Assembly: GCF_024170005.1 (NCBI RefSeq)
Contig: NZ_JALJXJ010000004.1
Location: 1-64,000 of the forward strand
Reading direction: 5' to 3'
DNA: 64,000 nucleotides
Source: Azospirillum lipoferum
GTDB taxonomy: Bacteria > Pseudomonadota > Alphaproteobacteria > Azospirillales > Azospirillaceae
Numbering within the stretch: position 1 is the first letter of the stretch; each line of letters begins with the position of its first letter. The notes under the pieces are model-generated. The model was given only the letters and a program-made list of their open reading frames with translations. It was not told where the DNA came from and did no database searches. The position numbers and the translations under genes were made by a program. Below are positions 8,105 to 17,310 of the stretch, one piece after another.

Positions 8105-8306
8105 TTATGGGGTGGGCGTTGCAGCCGCCCCGGTTCGGCGGTCGCAAACGGCCTGAAGCTGCGGACCATCATCGCCGCGCCGTTGCGCGGCCCCGGTCCG
8201 ACCGATCCCGCCCTTAACACTGCCGGTGTCCCGTCATCCGGCATGCATGGCCGACGCGATCCTTCAGGCCCGGATCAACATCATCAAAATCATGGGGAGA
8301 GACGAC

Positions 8307-9971
8307 ATGCCGGATGGATTGACGCTGAACAAGATCACCAGCCAGAAAGGCATCGGCATCACCGAGGCGGCGCGCCGCGTCGCCGATCTCGGCTGGACGC
8401 CGTCCTACGTCAAGGAGGCGATGGCCTTCCCGACCGACTACAAGATCTCCAAGGCGCCGCGCGACCCGATGAAGCAGGTCCTTCGCTCCTACTTCCCGAT
8501 GCAGGAGGAGAAGGACAACCGCGTCTATGGCGCGCTGGACGCGGCGCTGCGCGGCGACATGTTCCGCAATGTCGAGCCGCGCTGGATCGAATGGATGAAG
8601 CTGTTCCTGGCGATCATCCCCTTCCCGGAAATCTCGGCTGCACGCTCGATGGCGACGCTCGGCCAGCTGGCGCCGGGCGACGACCTGCGCACCGGTTTCA
8701 CCATGCAGATGATCGACGAGTTCCGGCACTCGACGATCCAGATGAACCTCAAGAAATGGTACATGGAGAATTACATCGACCCGGCCGGCTTCGACATCAC
8801 CGAGAAGGCGTTCGGCAAATGCTACGCCACCACCATCGGCCGGCAGTTCGGTGAGGCCTTCCTGACCGGCGACGCCATCACCGCGTCGAACATCTATTTG
8901 CAGGTCGTGGCGGAGACCGCCTTCACCAACACCCTGTTCGTCGCCATGCCGTCGGAAGCGGCGCGCAACGGCGACTATGCCCTGCCCACCGTCTTCCTGT
9001 CGGTGCAGAGCGACGAGTCCCGCCACATCGGCAACGGCCATTCCATGCTGATGTCGGTGCTGAAGGAGCCGGACAACCATCTGCTGCTGGAACGCGACAT
9101 CCGCTATTCCTTCTGGCAGAACCACATGATCGTCGACGCCGCCATCGGCACGATCATCGAATACGGCACCAAGCACCGCGACAAGAACAAGGAATCCTAC
9201 GCCGAGCTGTGGCATCGCTGGATCTTCGAGGATTACTACCGCACCTACCTGCTGCCGCTGGAGAAATACGGCATCAAGATCCACCATGACGACGTTCACG
9301 AAGCCTTCGACAGCATCGTCAAGAAGAACTACGTCCATAAGATCGCCCAGTTTTTCTCGGCCGGCTGGTGGGCCAATTTCTGGCGCATCGAGGCGATGAC
9401 CGAACGCGACTTCGAGTGGTTCGAGAGCAAGTATCCGGGCTGGTACGACGAGTTCGGCATCTGGTGGGAGAATTACGCCAAGCTCAGCAAGCCCGGCAGC
9501 GTGCCGATCACCTTCGCCGACACCGGCTACGTCTATCCGCACCGCTGCTGGTCGAGCCTGGTGCCCTGCGTGATCCGTGAGGATTTCACGATCGACGAGG
9601 TGGATGGGGAGCTTTTCACCTACGCCTCCGAGGTCGACCGCTGGACCCACAAGGAAGCCTTCGCCGCCGAATACCAGGGCCGCCCGACCCCGGCGATGGG
9701 CCGCTTCTCCGGCCGGCGCCAGTGGGAGGAGGTCTATGACGGCTGGGATCTCGCCGACGCCATCCAGGACATGGGCTTCGTCCGTCCCGACGGGAAGACG
9801 CTGATCGCCCAGCCGCATCTGTCCTTCGAGGAGAAGGACATGTGGACGCTCGACCATGTGCGCGGCCACACCATCCGCAGCCCGCTGCTGGCGCTCCGCG
9901 AAATGACGCCGCAACAGCGGCAGGCGCATGTCGAGGAATACCGCAAGGGCTTCAAGATCCGCCGGGTCTGA
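8307..9971 (+). CDS. prmA: Propane/acetone monooxygenase hydroxylase large subunit
   Basis: A 554-residue alpha subunit of a group-5 soluble di-iron monooxygenase, very similar across its length to MimA/PrmA of mycobacteria and Gordonia. The six carboxylate and histidine ligands are all visible: E108, E138 and H141 (IDEFRH), E203, E237 and H240 (SDESRH). It activates O2 to hydroxylate propane at C2, acetone or phenols in the cytoplasm, together with PrmB, PrmC and PrmD. The ATG at 8307 is chosen because GGGGAGAG sits five bases upstream and the length then fits the family; an open frame extends back to 8226. It is the first gene of a sigma-54-driven operon. Confidence 0.95.
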   Translation: MPDGLTLNKITSQKGIGITEAARRVADLGWTPSYVKEAMAFPTDYKISKAPRDPMKQVLRSYFPMQEEKDNRVYGALDAALRGDMFRNVEPRWIEWMKLFLAIIPFPEISAARSMATLGQLAPGDDLRTGFTMQMIDEFRHSTIQMNLKKWYMENYIDPAGFDITEKAFGKCYATTIGRQFGEAFLTGDAITASNIYLQVVAETAFTNTLFVAMPSEAARNGDYALPTVFLSVQSDESRHIGNGHSMLMSVLKEPDNHLLLERDIRYSFWQNHMIVDAAIGTIIEYGTKHRDKNKESYAELWHRWIFEDYYRTYLLPLEKYGIKIHHDDVHEAFDSIVKKNYVHKIAQFFSAGWWANFWRIEAMTERDFEWFESKYPGWYDEFGIWWENYAKLSKPGSVPITFADTGYVYPHRCWSSLVPCVIREDFTIDEVDGELFTYASEVDRWTHKEAFAAEYQGRPTPAMGRFSGRRQWEEVYDGWDLADAIQDMGFVRPDGKTLIAQPHLSFEEKDMWTLDHVRGHTIRSPLLALREMTPQQRQAHVEEYRKGFKIRRV

Positions 9972-10076
9972 TCCCCCGCCCATTCACTCGGGCCCGCCCC
10001 CCTTTCCCGATGGAGAGGGGGAACGGGAACCCTTGCGGACTTTACAGGCGGACATCACCGCGGAGATCGACAGACC

Positions 10077-11135
10077 ATGACCGCACAAGCGCTACAGAAC
10101 AGCCCGGCCGTCCACACGGTGCGGCTGGAGCCGGTCGGCATCGAAATGGAGGTCGCGGAAGGGGAAACCATCCTCGACGCGGCCTTCCGCCAGGGCGTCT
10201 CGCTGATGCATGGCTGCAAGGAGGGGCAATGCTCCGCCTGCAAATGCCTGCTGATCGACGGCGACGTCGAGATGCTGAAATACTCCACCTTCGCACTCTC
10301 CGATCCGGAACGTGACAGCAACCACATCCTGCTGTGCCGCTCGCTGGCCTACAGCGACGTGGCGGTGGAACTGCTGAACTATGACGAGGATCTGCTGTCC
10401 CGCTCCATCCCGGTGAAGGACTTCAATGCGCGGCTGGCGGCGGTGGAGCCGCTGACCCACGACATCGTCGCCATCGCGCTGGACCTCGACCAGCCGATGA
10501 AGTTCTGGGCCGGCCAGTATGTCGACATCACGCTGCCCGGCATCGGCCTGACCCGCTCCTTCTCGATGGGCAACCCGCCGGCGGACGGCAGCCGGCTGGA
10601 GTTCATCATCAAGAAATACCCGGACGGCGCCTTCTCGCGCCAACTGGACGGCGGCCTTTCGGTCGGCGACCGGGTGAGCGTCCGCGGCCCCTACGGCACC
10701 TGTTTCCGCCGCGAGGGGCGGGAGGGGCCGATGATCCTGGTCGGCGGCGGGTCGGGCATGGCGCCGCTGCTGTCGATCCTGCGCGATCAGGCCGCCAGCG
10801 GCGAGACGCGGCCGGTGCGCTTTTTCTACGGCGCTCGCAGCCGGCGGGACCTGTTCCATCTCGACCTGTTCGAGGAGTTCGCCCGCAGCCTGCCGGACTT
10901 CGCCTTCATCCCCGCCCTGTCGCATGCCGAGGAGGGCGATGGCTGGACCGGCGAGACCGGCTTCATCCACGAGGTGCTGCGCCGGCACCTGTCCGAGATG
11001 GATGAGGTGGAGGAGGCCGACGTCTTCTCCTGCGGGCCGCCGCCTATGATCGACGCGGTGCTGCCGGTCCTGCAAATGGCCGGCGTCGATTCCGCGCGCG
11101 TCTATTTCGACAAATTCACCCCCGCGACCCGCTGA
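10077..11135 (+). CDS. prmB: Propane monooxygenase reductase
   Basis: A 352-residue NADH:ferredoxin-type reductase. The N-terminal plant-type [2Fe-2S] domain has cysteines C47, C52, C55 and C87. The FAD motif RSFS is at 160-163 and the NAD-binding GGGSGMAP at 223-230. It carries electrons from NADH to the di-iron centre of PrmA. It follows prmA after a 105-base gap and precedes prmC by 32 bases, all on one strand, as in mim/prm operons. All cofactor residues are intact. Confidence 0.95.
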   Translation: MTAQALQNSPAVHTVRLEPVGIEMEVAEGETILDAAFRQGVSLMHGCKEGQCSACKCLLIDGDVEMLKYSTFALSDPERDSNHILLCRSLAYSDVAVELLNYDEDLLSRSIPVKDFNARLAAVEPLTHDIVAIALDLDQPMKFWAGQYVDITLPGIGLTRSFSMGNPPADGSRLEFIIKKYPDGAFSRQLDGGLSVGDRVSVRGPYGTCFRREGREGPMILVGGGSGMAPLLSILRDQAASGETRPVRFFYGARSRRDLFHLDLFEEFARSLPDFAFIPALSHAEEGDGWTGETGFIHEVLRRHLSEMDEVEEADVFSCGPPPMIDAVLPVLQMAGVDSARVYFDKFTPATR

Positions 11136-11167
11136 GACGGGCTCGTGCAAACACGGGAGGAACGACG

Positions 11168-12292
11168 ATGACCATGCAGGAAACCACAGCCGCCTCTGCC
11201 GCCGCCGGGGCCAAGGTCTTTCCCGGCTCCGACAGCCGTCGCTACAACTACTTCGAACCGAAGGGCCGCAAGGCGACCCATTACGAGGACGTGACCGTCG
11301 ACGTCCAGCCCGATCCGGAGCGCTATCTGCTCCAGAACTGGATCATCTCCTTCGGCGACGGCACGCCCACATATTCCAAGGACTGGACGGCGTTGAAATG
11401 CGCGGACTGGCACGGCTTCCGCGCGCCCGACCAGGAATGGGAACGCACCCATTACCAGCGCCAGTCCACCATCGTCGGCATGATCCAGAACGTCGTGGAG
11501 AACGCGCGGCGCGCCGGGGCGCCCCAGCGCTTCGACAAGGCCTGGGTCGCCGTGCTCCAGAACCATGTCGGCGCCTTCAAGCATGCCGAGTATGGCTTGG
11601 GCACCGCGCTGATGCGGGCGCAGCGCTATGGCTATACCCAGATGGTCAACAACGCCATTCTGACCAACGCCTCCTACAAGCTGCGCTTCGCCCAGGATCT
11701 GACGCTCTATCTGGCCGAGGTCGGCAGTGACATCGGCGGTTTCGATCTCGACGCCGGCAAGGCGCACTGGCTGGACGACCCGATCTGGCAGCCCTGCCGC
11801 GAGGCGGTGGAGCATATCCGTGCCGCCACCGATTTCCTGGAGCAGTATTTCGCCGTCAACCTCGTCTTCGAACCGCTGGTCGGCGAGCTGTTCCGCAGCG
11901 GCTTCGTCATGCAGGTGGCCGCGGCGCAGAACGACTTTTCCACCCCGTCGGTCATCTCGGCGGCGGAGGCCGACTATGAGAGGAACCTTGCCAACGCGGT
12001 GGAGCTGTTCGCCCTGCTGCTGCGCGATCCGGTTCATGGCGAGGACAACCGGACCATGCTGCAAAGCTGGTTCACCCATCATGGCGGGCTGGCGGTGAAG
12101 GCGGCCTTGCAGCTTCAGCCGCTTTGGTCGCTGCCGCGGGTCAAGACGGCCAGCTTCGCGGACGCCTTCGAGCGGGCGCGCGACCGTGTCGCCGCCATCG
12201 GCCGCGAGATCGGCATCGATGCCGACCTGCCGGCCCTGCCGCCGGTCGAGGTTGGGCAGGCCGCGGCGGTCACTGACGCCGCTGCCGAGTGA
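11168..12292 (+). CDS. prmC: Propane monooxygenase hydroxylase small subunit
   Basis: A 374-residue beta subunit of the hydroxylase. It has the ferritin-like fold of the family but no complete EXXH ligand pairs, as expected for the structural subunit that pairs with PrmA. Typical stretches are RRYNYFEPKGRKATHYEDVT near the start and LQNHVGAFKHAEYGLG in the middle. The start has a strong GGGAGGA site six bases upstream. It sits between the reductase and the coupling protein genes, the normal order for this family. Confidence 0.93.
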   Translation: MTMQETTAASAAAGAKVFPGSDSRRYNYFEPKGRKATHYEDVTVDVQPDPERYLLQNWIISFGDGTPTYSKDWTALKCADWHGFRAPDQEWERTHYQRQSTIVGMIQNVVENARRAGAPQRFDKAWVAVLQNHVGAFKHAEYGLGTALMRAQRYGYTQMVNNAILTNASYKLRFAQDLTLYLAEVGSDIGGFDLDAGKAHWLDDPIWQPCREAVEHIRAATDFLEQYFAVNLVFEPLVGELFRSGFVMQVAAAQNDFSTPSVISAAEADYERNLANAVELFALLLRDPVHGEDNRTMLQSWFTHHGGLAVKAALQLQPLWSLPRVKTASFADAFERARDRVAAIGREIGIDADLPALPPVEVGQAAAVTDAAAE

Positions 12293-12328
12293 TCCTTCCC
12301 GCATCTCCGCCAGAAGAGGACGAAAACC

Positions 12329-12685
12329 ATGAGCGTCACCACCGTGCAGCAGCTTTTCAAGCCGCTGAAGGACATCACCCAGGACGGCACCATCTCCCAC
12401 CAATGCGGCGTGACGATGAATGACAGCGTCGAGGCGCGCTGCATCGCCGAGGTGATGGAGAGCAAGCCCGGCATCACCGTCACCTACCTGCCGGCTATGA
12501 TCCGCATCGACGGCGAAGGCAAGATCGAGTTCAAAATGAGCGAGATCGGCGAGGCGCTGGGCCGCGAGATGACCCCGCACATCTTCGAGATCTCCACCTC
12601 CACCCACTATGGCCGCATGGTCATGATCGACGAGGACACCGTCGTCCTCTTCGGCAACATGGATGACGCGCTAGCCTACGAGTGA
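12329..12685 (+). CDS. prmD: Propane monooxygenase coupling/effector protein
   Basis: A 118-residue protein of the MmoB/DmpM regulatory family. It carries no cofactor and should bind the hydroxylase to gate substrate and oxygen entry. The family feature of a helix followed by a substrate-pocket strand is seen in SVEARCIAEVMESKPGITV. GAGGA precedes the ATG by nine bases, and the gap to prmC is 36 bases. It completes the four-component enzyme. Confidence 0.93.
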   Translation: MSVTTVQQLFKPLKDITQDGTISHQCGVTMNDSVEARCIAEVMESKPGITVTYLPAMIRIDGEGKIEFKMSEIGEALGREMTPHIFEISTSTHYGRMVMIDEDTVVLFGNMDDALAYE

Positions 12686-12772
12686 TCTCGGGAAGGCGGG
12701 GCCTGCTTCAGGTCCGGCGGGCTCCGCCTCTTTTTCAAAACCGCAAAATCAAGAATGGGAGGGACAGACGCC

Positions 12773-14413
12773 ATGCCGAAGATGATGCTGCACCGTGCCG
12801 AGGCGCGGGCTGCGCTTGCCCGCGGGGTGGGCAAGCTGGCGCTGGCGGTGCGCGGCACGCTGGGGCCGAAGGGGACGAACGCGATCATCGACCGTCCCAT
12901 CGGCACGCCGATGATCTCCCGCGACGGCGTCAGCATCGCCGCCGAGATCGAACTGCCCTGCCGCTTCGAGAATATGGGCGCCCAGGTGGTGCGCGAGGTG
13001 TCGAAGCAGACCAACGACGTGGCCGGCGACGGGACCACCACCGCCACCGTGCTGGCCGATGCGCTGATCCAGGACGGCGTCGCTGTGCTGGCGGATGGAC
13101 ATGGTTCGGTCGAACTCGTCGAGGGTATGGAGCGTGCCTGCGGCTTCGTCGTCGACCGGCTGCGCCAGATGGCCCGGCCATTGGAAAGCCATGCCCGGCT
13201 GGAGCAGGTGGCGACCGTCGCGGCGACCGATCCGACGCTCGGCCGGCTGGTGGCGGACGCCCTGCGTCGGGTCGGGATGGAAGGGGTGATCGACATTGAA
13301 TACGGCCAGCCGGGCGCGCCGACCGCCCTGCATGTGCTGGAGGGCATGGTGCTGGACCGCGGTTTCCTGTCCCACCATATGGCGACCGAGCCCACCGGCC
13401 AGACCGCGGTGCTGGAGCGGCCCTACATCCTGATGACCGACCACAAGATCACCGATCCTGCGCCGATCCTGCGCCTTGCCGACCGCATCGCCGCCGGGCA
13501 CCGCCCGCTGCTGATCATGGCCGACAACGTGGCGCCGGAGGTGGTGGCCGCATTGATGGAACTGCGCCGCGACGGGCGCGCCACGGTGGTGGCGATCAAT
13601 CCGCCGGAATTCGGCCACTGGCGTCAGGCGATGATGGAGGACATCGCGATCCTGACCGGCGGGCGCGTGATCGCCCGCGATCTGGGTGGGCGCCTCGACG
13701 GCGTGACGGCGGAGGATCTGGGGGGCGCCGACCGCATCGAGGTGTCCGCCGGCCGTACCACCCTCCTGCGCGGTCATGGCAATCCGGACGCGCTGGCCGC
13801 CCGCCGCGCCCTTGTCCAGCGCCAGTGGGAGGAGGCGCCGCCCAACATCGAGCGGGACAAGCTGTCCCAGCGGCTGGCGAAGCTGACGCACGGCACCGCC
13901 CTGATCGAGGTCGGCGGCGCCACCCCGGTGGAACAGAAGCGCACCGCCCAGCTTCTGGAGGATTCACTCGCCGCCGCCCGTGCGGCTCTGGCCGAGGGGG
14001 TGGTGCCCGGCGGCGGCACCGCGCTTGCCCGCGTCGCCCCGCTGCTCGACCGGCTGGCTGCGGATGTGGGGGAGGGCGAGCACGCCGGGATAAAGCTGGT
14101 GCAGCGGGCGATGGTGCAGCCCCTGGTCTGCATCGCCGAGAATGGCGGGCTGGATGGGGCCGGAGTCGCCGCGCGGATCGCGGAGCTTCCCGATGGCTCC
14201 GGCTTCGATGCCCGCACTGGCCGGTTCGGCGACCTGTTCGCGGCCGGCATCATCGATCCGGTCAAGGTCACCACGCTGGCCTTGCTGAATGCGGTATCGG
14301 TCGCCAAGCTGGTCCTGACCACCCACACCCTGATCGCCGACATCCCCGATGACGTCGATCCCACCGCCGGCCCGGCCCGCGGCGGCGGAATGGAGCGGTA
14401 CGGGCGGACCTGA
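12773..14413 (+). CDS. prmG: Monooxygenase-associated GroEL-like chaperonin
   Basis: A 546-residue Cpn60 protein with the ATP-site motifs GPKG (31-34) and GDGTTT (85-90) and the later GGGTAL loop. The C-terminus ends GGGMERYGRT without the repeated GGM tail of housekeeping GroEL, and no groES is present. Mycobacterial mimABCD operons carry a similar dedicated chaperonin (MimG) needed to fold the hydroxylase, so the same role is inferred here. It lies 87 bases after prmD. The ATG at 12773 is preferred because GGGAGGG lies about ten bases upstream; the ATG at 12755 would overlap that site. Confidence 0.88.
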   Translation: MPKMMLHRAEARAALARGVGKLALAVRGTLGPKGTNAIIDRPIGTPMISRDGVSIAAEIELPCRFENMGAQVVREVSKQTNDVAGDGTTTATVLADALIQDGVAVLADGHGSVELVEGMERACGFVVDRLRQMARPLESHARLEQVATVAATDPTLGRLVADALRRVGMEGVIDIEYGQPGAPTALHVLEGMVLDRGFLSHHMATEPTGQTAVLERPYILMTDHKITDPAPILRLADRIAAGHRPLLIMADNVAPEVVAALMELRRDGRATVVAINPPEFGHWRQAMMEDIAILTGGRVIARDLGGRLDGVTAEDLGGADRIEVSAGRTTLLRGHGNPDALAARRALVQRQWEEAPPNIERDKLSQRLAKLTHGTALIEVGGATPVEQKRTAQLLEDSLAAARAALAEGVVPGGGTALARVAPLLDRLAADVGEGEHAGIKLVQRAMVQPLVCIAENGGLDGAGVAARIAELPDGSGFDARTGRFGDLFAAGIIDPVKVTTLALLNAVSVAKLVLTTHTLIADIPDDVDPTAGPARGGGMERYGRT

Positions 14414-14539
14414 TCCCGCCCGGCCGCAACACCTCACCTCCACCTTCGGGGAGAAAGGCAGGAAAAAGGCCATAGAGTATTCCGCTACTACCGCTCCCGC
14501 TTCGGTTCGGCTTATGGTTTTCTATACAAACAATCCTTG

Positions 14540-14587
14540 ATGCGGAGGATTTCGGAGAGAGTCTCCGCATCCCTTGTCCAAGGACAA
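14540..14587. promoter_or_regulatory. Leader hairpin and TTGTCC/GGACAA inverted repeat upstream of the activator gene
   Basis: ATGCGGAG (14540-14547) pairs with CTCCGCAT (14563-14570). Next to it, TTGTCC (14574-14579) and GGACAA (14582-14587) form a short palindrome sharing the TGTCC core of the repeat at 7977. It is a candidate autoregulatory site 63 bases before the start. Confidence 0.4.
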
Positions 14588-14649
14588 TCGGCGCATCGGG
14601 CGGCGCATCGGGAAGCAACCGCGAAGACGCCGGGAAGCAGGGAGGGACT

Positions 14650-16797
14650 ATGTTGGCCAATGAACGGGCCGGCATCGGCCGTCTGGCCGTTGCTTCGTCC
14701 AATCTGACGCTCCACGCGCCGGGCGACGGCGAAACGGTGACGATGAAGGCGTGGGAGGACTTCGTTTCCGGCTCGCGGCGCGACAATCTGCCGGTGCGCG
14801 ACGTGGTCATCCGATCCTGGGCGCGCTGTCAGAGTTTCCTGGTCGATGCGCGGGCGGATGCCGCACCGGTGGTGGGCAGCGACCATATCGAGGCCCTGCG
14901 CCGAGACAACCGCGATTTGCTTCAGGCCGCGGCGGCGACCCTGGCGGAGGCGGCGGATCTGCTGGCCGGAACCCGGACGGTGATGCTGATCACCGACGCC
15001 AACGGCGTGGTGCTGGATGCCGCCGGCGACCGGGCGACGCTGACCTCGGCACGCGACATCAGCCTTGCCTGCGGCGGCCAGTGGGGCGAGACCTGTGCCG
15101 GCACCAACGGCATCGGCACGGCGCTCGCCTCCAGGCAGCCGGTCCTGGTCCAGGCGGCGGAACATTACTGCGCCGGCATCAAGGGATGGAGCTGCGCCGG
15201 AGCGCCGATCCACGATCCCGTCGACGGGTCCATCGTCGGCCTGCTCGACATCTCCGGTTTGAAGCAGAGCTTCAGCGGGCAGGCCCTGGCGCTGGCCGTC
15301 GTCGCCGCCCGGCAGGTGGAGTGGAACCTCGCCCGCCAGACCGAGGCCGAGCATGTGCGGCTGCTCGAAGCCTGCCTGGAGGACAGCCAGAAATATGCCG
15401 GCGAGGGGCTGATCGCGCTGGATGCCCGCGGGCGCCTTCTCTATGCAAGCCGCAAGGCGGCGCACCTGTTGAAGGCCAGTTTCGGATCCGACCTGCCGCA
15501 GCTGAGCCGGGGGACGAGGCTGCCCATCCCCGGGATCGGGGTAGGAGGCGGGGCCGGGGAGGGAACCGGCTGCCGGCTGCCGGTTCCCTCCGACTGGGTC
15601 CGGCCGCTGATGCTGGACGGCGAGCGGCGGGGGACGCTGCTGGTCATTCCCGCGGCGGCGTCTGCCCGGTCTTCGGTCGGGCGCCGGGCGGTGCCGGACG
15701 AGTCCGACCATGCCCGTTCCCGCTTCGCCGACATCGTCGGGGCCAGTGACAGCCTGCGCATGGTGATCGGCCAGGGGGAGCGTCTGGCGCCGCTGCCGGT
15801 CCCCATCCTGATCGAAGGGGAGACCGGCGTCGGCAAGGAGCTGTTCGCGCGCGCCGTCCATGGCCACAGCGCCGTCGCCGGCGGTCCCTTCGTGCCGTTC
15901 AATTGCGGCGCCGTGTCGCGCGAGATGCTGGGCAGCGAGCTGTTCGGCTATGTGCGCGGCGCCTTTACCGGTGCGGCGGCGGAGGGGCGGATCGGCCGCT
16001 TCGAACTGGCGGACGGCGGCACGCTCTGCCTCGACGAGATCGGCGAGCTGCCGCTCGATCTCCAGCCCTACCTGCTGCGGGTGCTGGAGGAGGGGGTGCT
16101 GTACCGCATCGGCGACAATGTCCCGCGCCGGGTGTCGGTGCGGCTGCTCGCCATGACCAACCGCAACCTGCGGCAGGAGGTTGCCGCCGGCCGGTTCCGC
16201 CGCGACCTCTATCACCGCCTCGCCGTGACGGCACTGCGGGTGCCGCCTTTGCGGGAACGGCATGGCGACGTGCCGCGCCTGATCTCCCACTTCAATGCCC
16301 AGCTGGCGGAGCGGCATGGCCGGGCGCCTGTCCGCTTCACCGCGGCGGCACTGGATCTGCTGCAACGCTACGACTGGCCGGGCAATGTCCGGGAGCTGCG
16401 CAACGCGGTCGAACGTGCGGTCCTGCTGTCCACCAGTGGAAGCATCGATGTCGACGACCTTCCGGACGAACTGCGCGACGCCTGTGCCTGCGGGATGGGC
16501 GAGGGGTGGCCTCTGCTCGGCTCTCCGGTCCCGCCCGTTCTGGCATCCACCCCCATCACCTCGGTTCCGCTGGCGGCTCCGACGGCGGTTCCGGCGGCCA
16601 TGGCCTTGACGGTGACCGAACAGCGGACCATCGAGGAGGTGATTGCGGCGACCGGCGGAAACCTGTCGGATGCCGCCGCGGTCCTGGGCATCTCGCGCAG
16701 CACGCTGTACCGGAAGCTGAGCCAGCACGGCATTCAGCGGACGACGGCCAGAAAGATGCAGACTGGTCGGGCCGGAATCGGCTTCGGCCAAACCTGA
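14650..16797 (+). CDS. Sigma-54-dependent activator, AcoR/MimR type
   Basis: A 715-residue enhancer-binding protein. The N-terminal half has a GAF-like sensor region containing [11 protein letters not shown] and WSCAGAPI, as in AcoR. The central AAA+ domain has Walker A GETGVGKE near residue 391 and the sigma-54-contacting GAFTGA loop near 437-442. The C-terminus is a Fis-type helix-turn-helix ([19 protein letters not shown]). It follows the chaperonin gene, like MimR-type regulators of propane monooxygenase operons. It should activate the two sigma-54 promoters at 7897 and 8089 in response to substrate or an alcohol/ketone intermediate. GGAGGGA precedes the ATG. Confidence 0.93.
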   Translation: MLANERAGIGRLAVASSNLTLHAPGDGETVTMKAWEDFVSGSRRDNLPVRDVVIRSWARCQSFLVDARADAAPVVGSDHIEALRRDNRDLLQAAAATLAEAADLLAGTRTVMLITDANGVVLDAAGDRATLTSARDISLACGGQWGETCAGTNGIGTALASRQPVLVQAAEHYCAGIKGWSCAGAPIHDPVDGSIVGLLDISGLKQSFSGQALALAVVAARQVEWNLARQTEAEHVRLLEACLEDSQKYAGEGLIALDARGRLLYASRKAAHLLKASFGSDLPQLSRGTRLPIPGIGVGGGAGEGTGCRLPVPSDWVRPLMLDGERRGTLLVIPAAASARSSVGRRAVPDESDHARSRFADIVGASDSLRMVIGQGERLAPLPVPILIEGETGVGKELFARAVHGHSAVAGGPFVPFNCGAVSREMLGSELFGYVRGAFTGAAAEGRIGRFELADGGTLCLDEIGELPLDLQPYLLRVLEEGVLYRIGDNVPRRVSVRLLAMTNRNLRQEVAAGRFRRDLYHRLAVTALRVPPLRERHGDVPRLISHFNAQLAERHGRAPVRFTAAALDLLQRYDWPGNVRELRNAVERAVLLSTSGSIDVDDLPDELRDACACGMGEGWPLLGSPVPPVLASTPITSVPLAAPTAVPAAMALTVTEQRTIEEVIAATGGNLSDAAAVLGISRSTLYRKLSQHGIQRTTARKMQTGRAGIGFGQT

Positions 16798-16853
16798 CAT
16801 TACGGTCCCTGACAGCACGGTCCCTGACACCACCTTCAAGGAAAGGCGGGCGA

Positions 16854-17234
16854 ATGTGCCAGATCTTCGTCAACACCGATCCGATCCTGTACGAAGCACG
16901 GTCGCGGTCGGTGCGCATCCACGGCATGGTCACCAGCATCCGGTTGGAGAACCTGTTCTGGAACGTCCTCGCCGACATCGCCGCGGAACAGGGAACGACG
17001 ACGAACCGCCTGATCCTGTCGCTGTACGACGAGGTTCTGGAGGCCCATGGGGCCGTCCAGAACCTCGCATCCTTCCTGCGCGTGAGTTGTGTCCGCTACC
17101 TGTCGATGAAACCGGATAAACTGCGGCCCGCGAAGGTGGGCGGATTGCCGGACGGTGCGGAGCCATCCTTGGCCGGCGACGGTGCGTCCATCGTTTCACT
17201 CTGGCGGGATGGCCGGCAATCGGACAAGTTGTGA
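16854..17234 (+). CDS. Ribbon-helix-helix (RHH_4) domain protein
   Basis: A 126-residue protein whose residues 18-85 match the RHH_4 family: RSVRIHGMVTSIRLENLFW, then LADIAAEQGTTTNRLI and NLASFLRVSCVRYL. These are small dimeric DNA-binding proteins common in Azospirillum and related Rhodospirillales. The C-terminal 40 residues are low-complexity. It follows the sigma-54 activator by 56 bases on the same strand, but the link to propane metabolism is unproven. AAGGAAAGG lies upstream of the start. Confidence 0.75.
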   Translation: MCQIFVNTDPILYEARSRSVRIHGMVTSIRLENLFWNVLADIAAEQGTTTNRLILSLYDEVLEAHGAVQNLASFLRVSCVRYLSMKPDKLRPAKVGGLPDGAEPSLAGDGASIVSLWRDGRQSDKL

Positions 17235-17262
17235 AGCCATGGCGTCGCCTTTGGCGGAATAT

Positions 17263-17294
17263 TGACCGGCCGCGGCAGCATCCCCGGCCGGTCA
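17263..17294. terminator. Hairpin between convergent genes
   Basis: TGACCGGCC (17263-17271) and GGCCGGTCA (17286-17294) form a 9-bp stem with a 14-base loop between the RHH gene and the ureohydrolase gene. No clear T-run is present. Confidence 0.5.
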
Positions 17295-17310
17295 GGGTCC
17301 TCGGCAACGA

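Noticed and set aside
8226-8306. Upstream extension of prmA from an in-frame start at 8226
   Set aside because: It lacks a ribosome site, and the extra 27 residues are not family-like. The ATG at 8307 has GGGGAGAG and gives the usual length.
10092-12607. Long minus-strand open frames opposite prmB and prmC
   Set aside because: They mirror the codon bias of the real genes and show no recognisable protein family.
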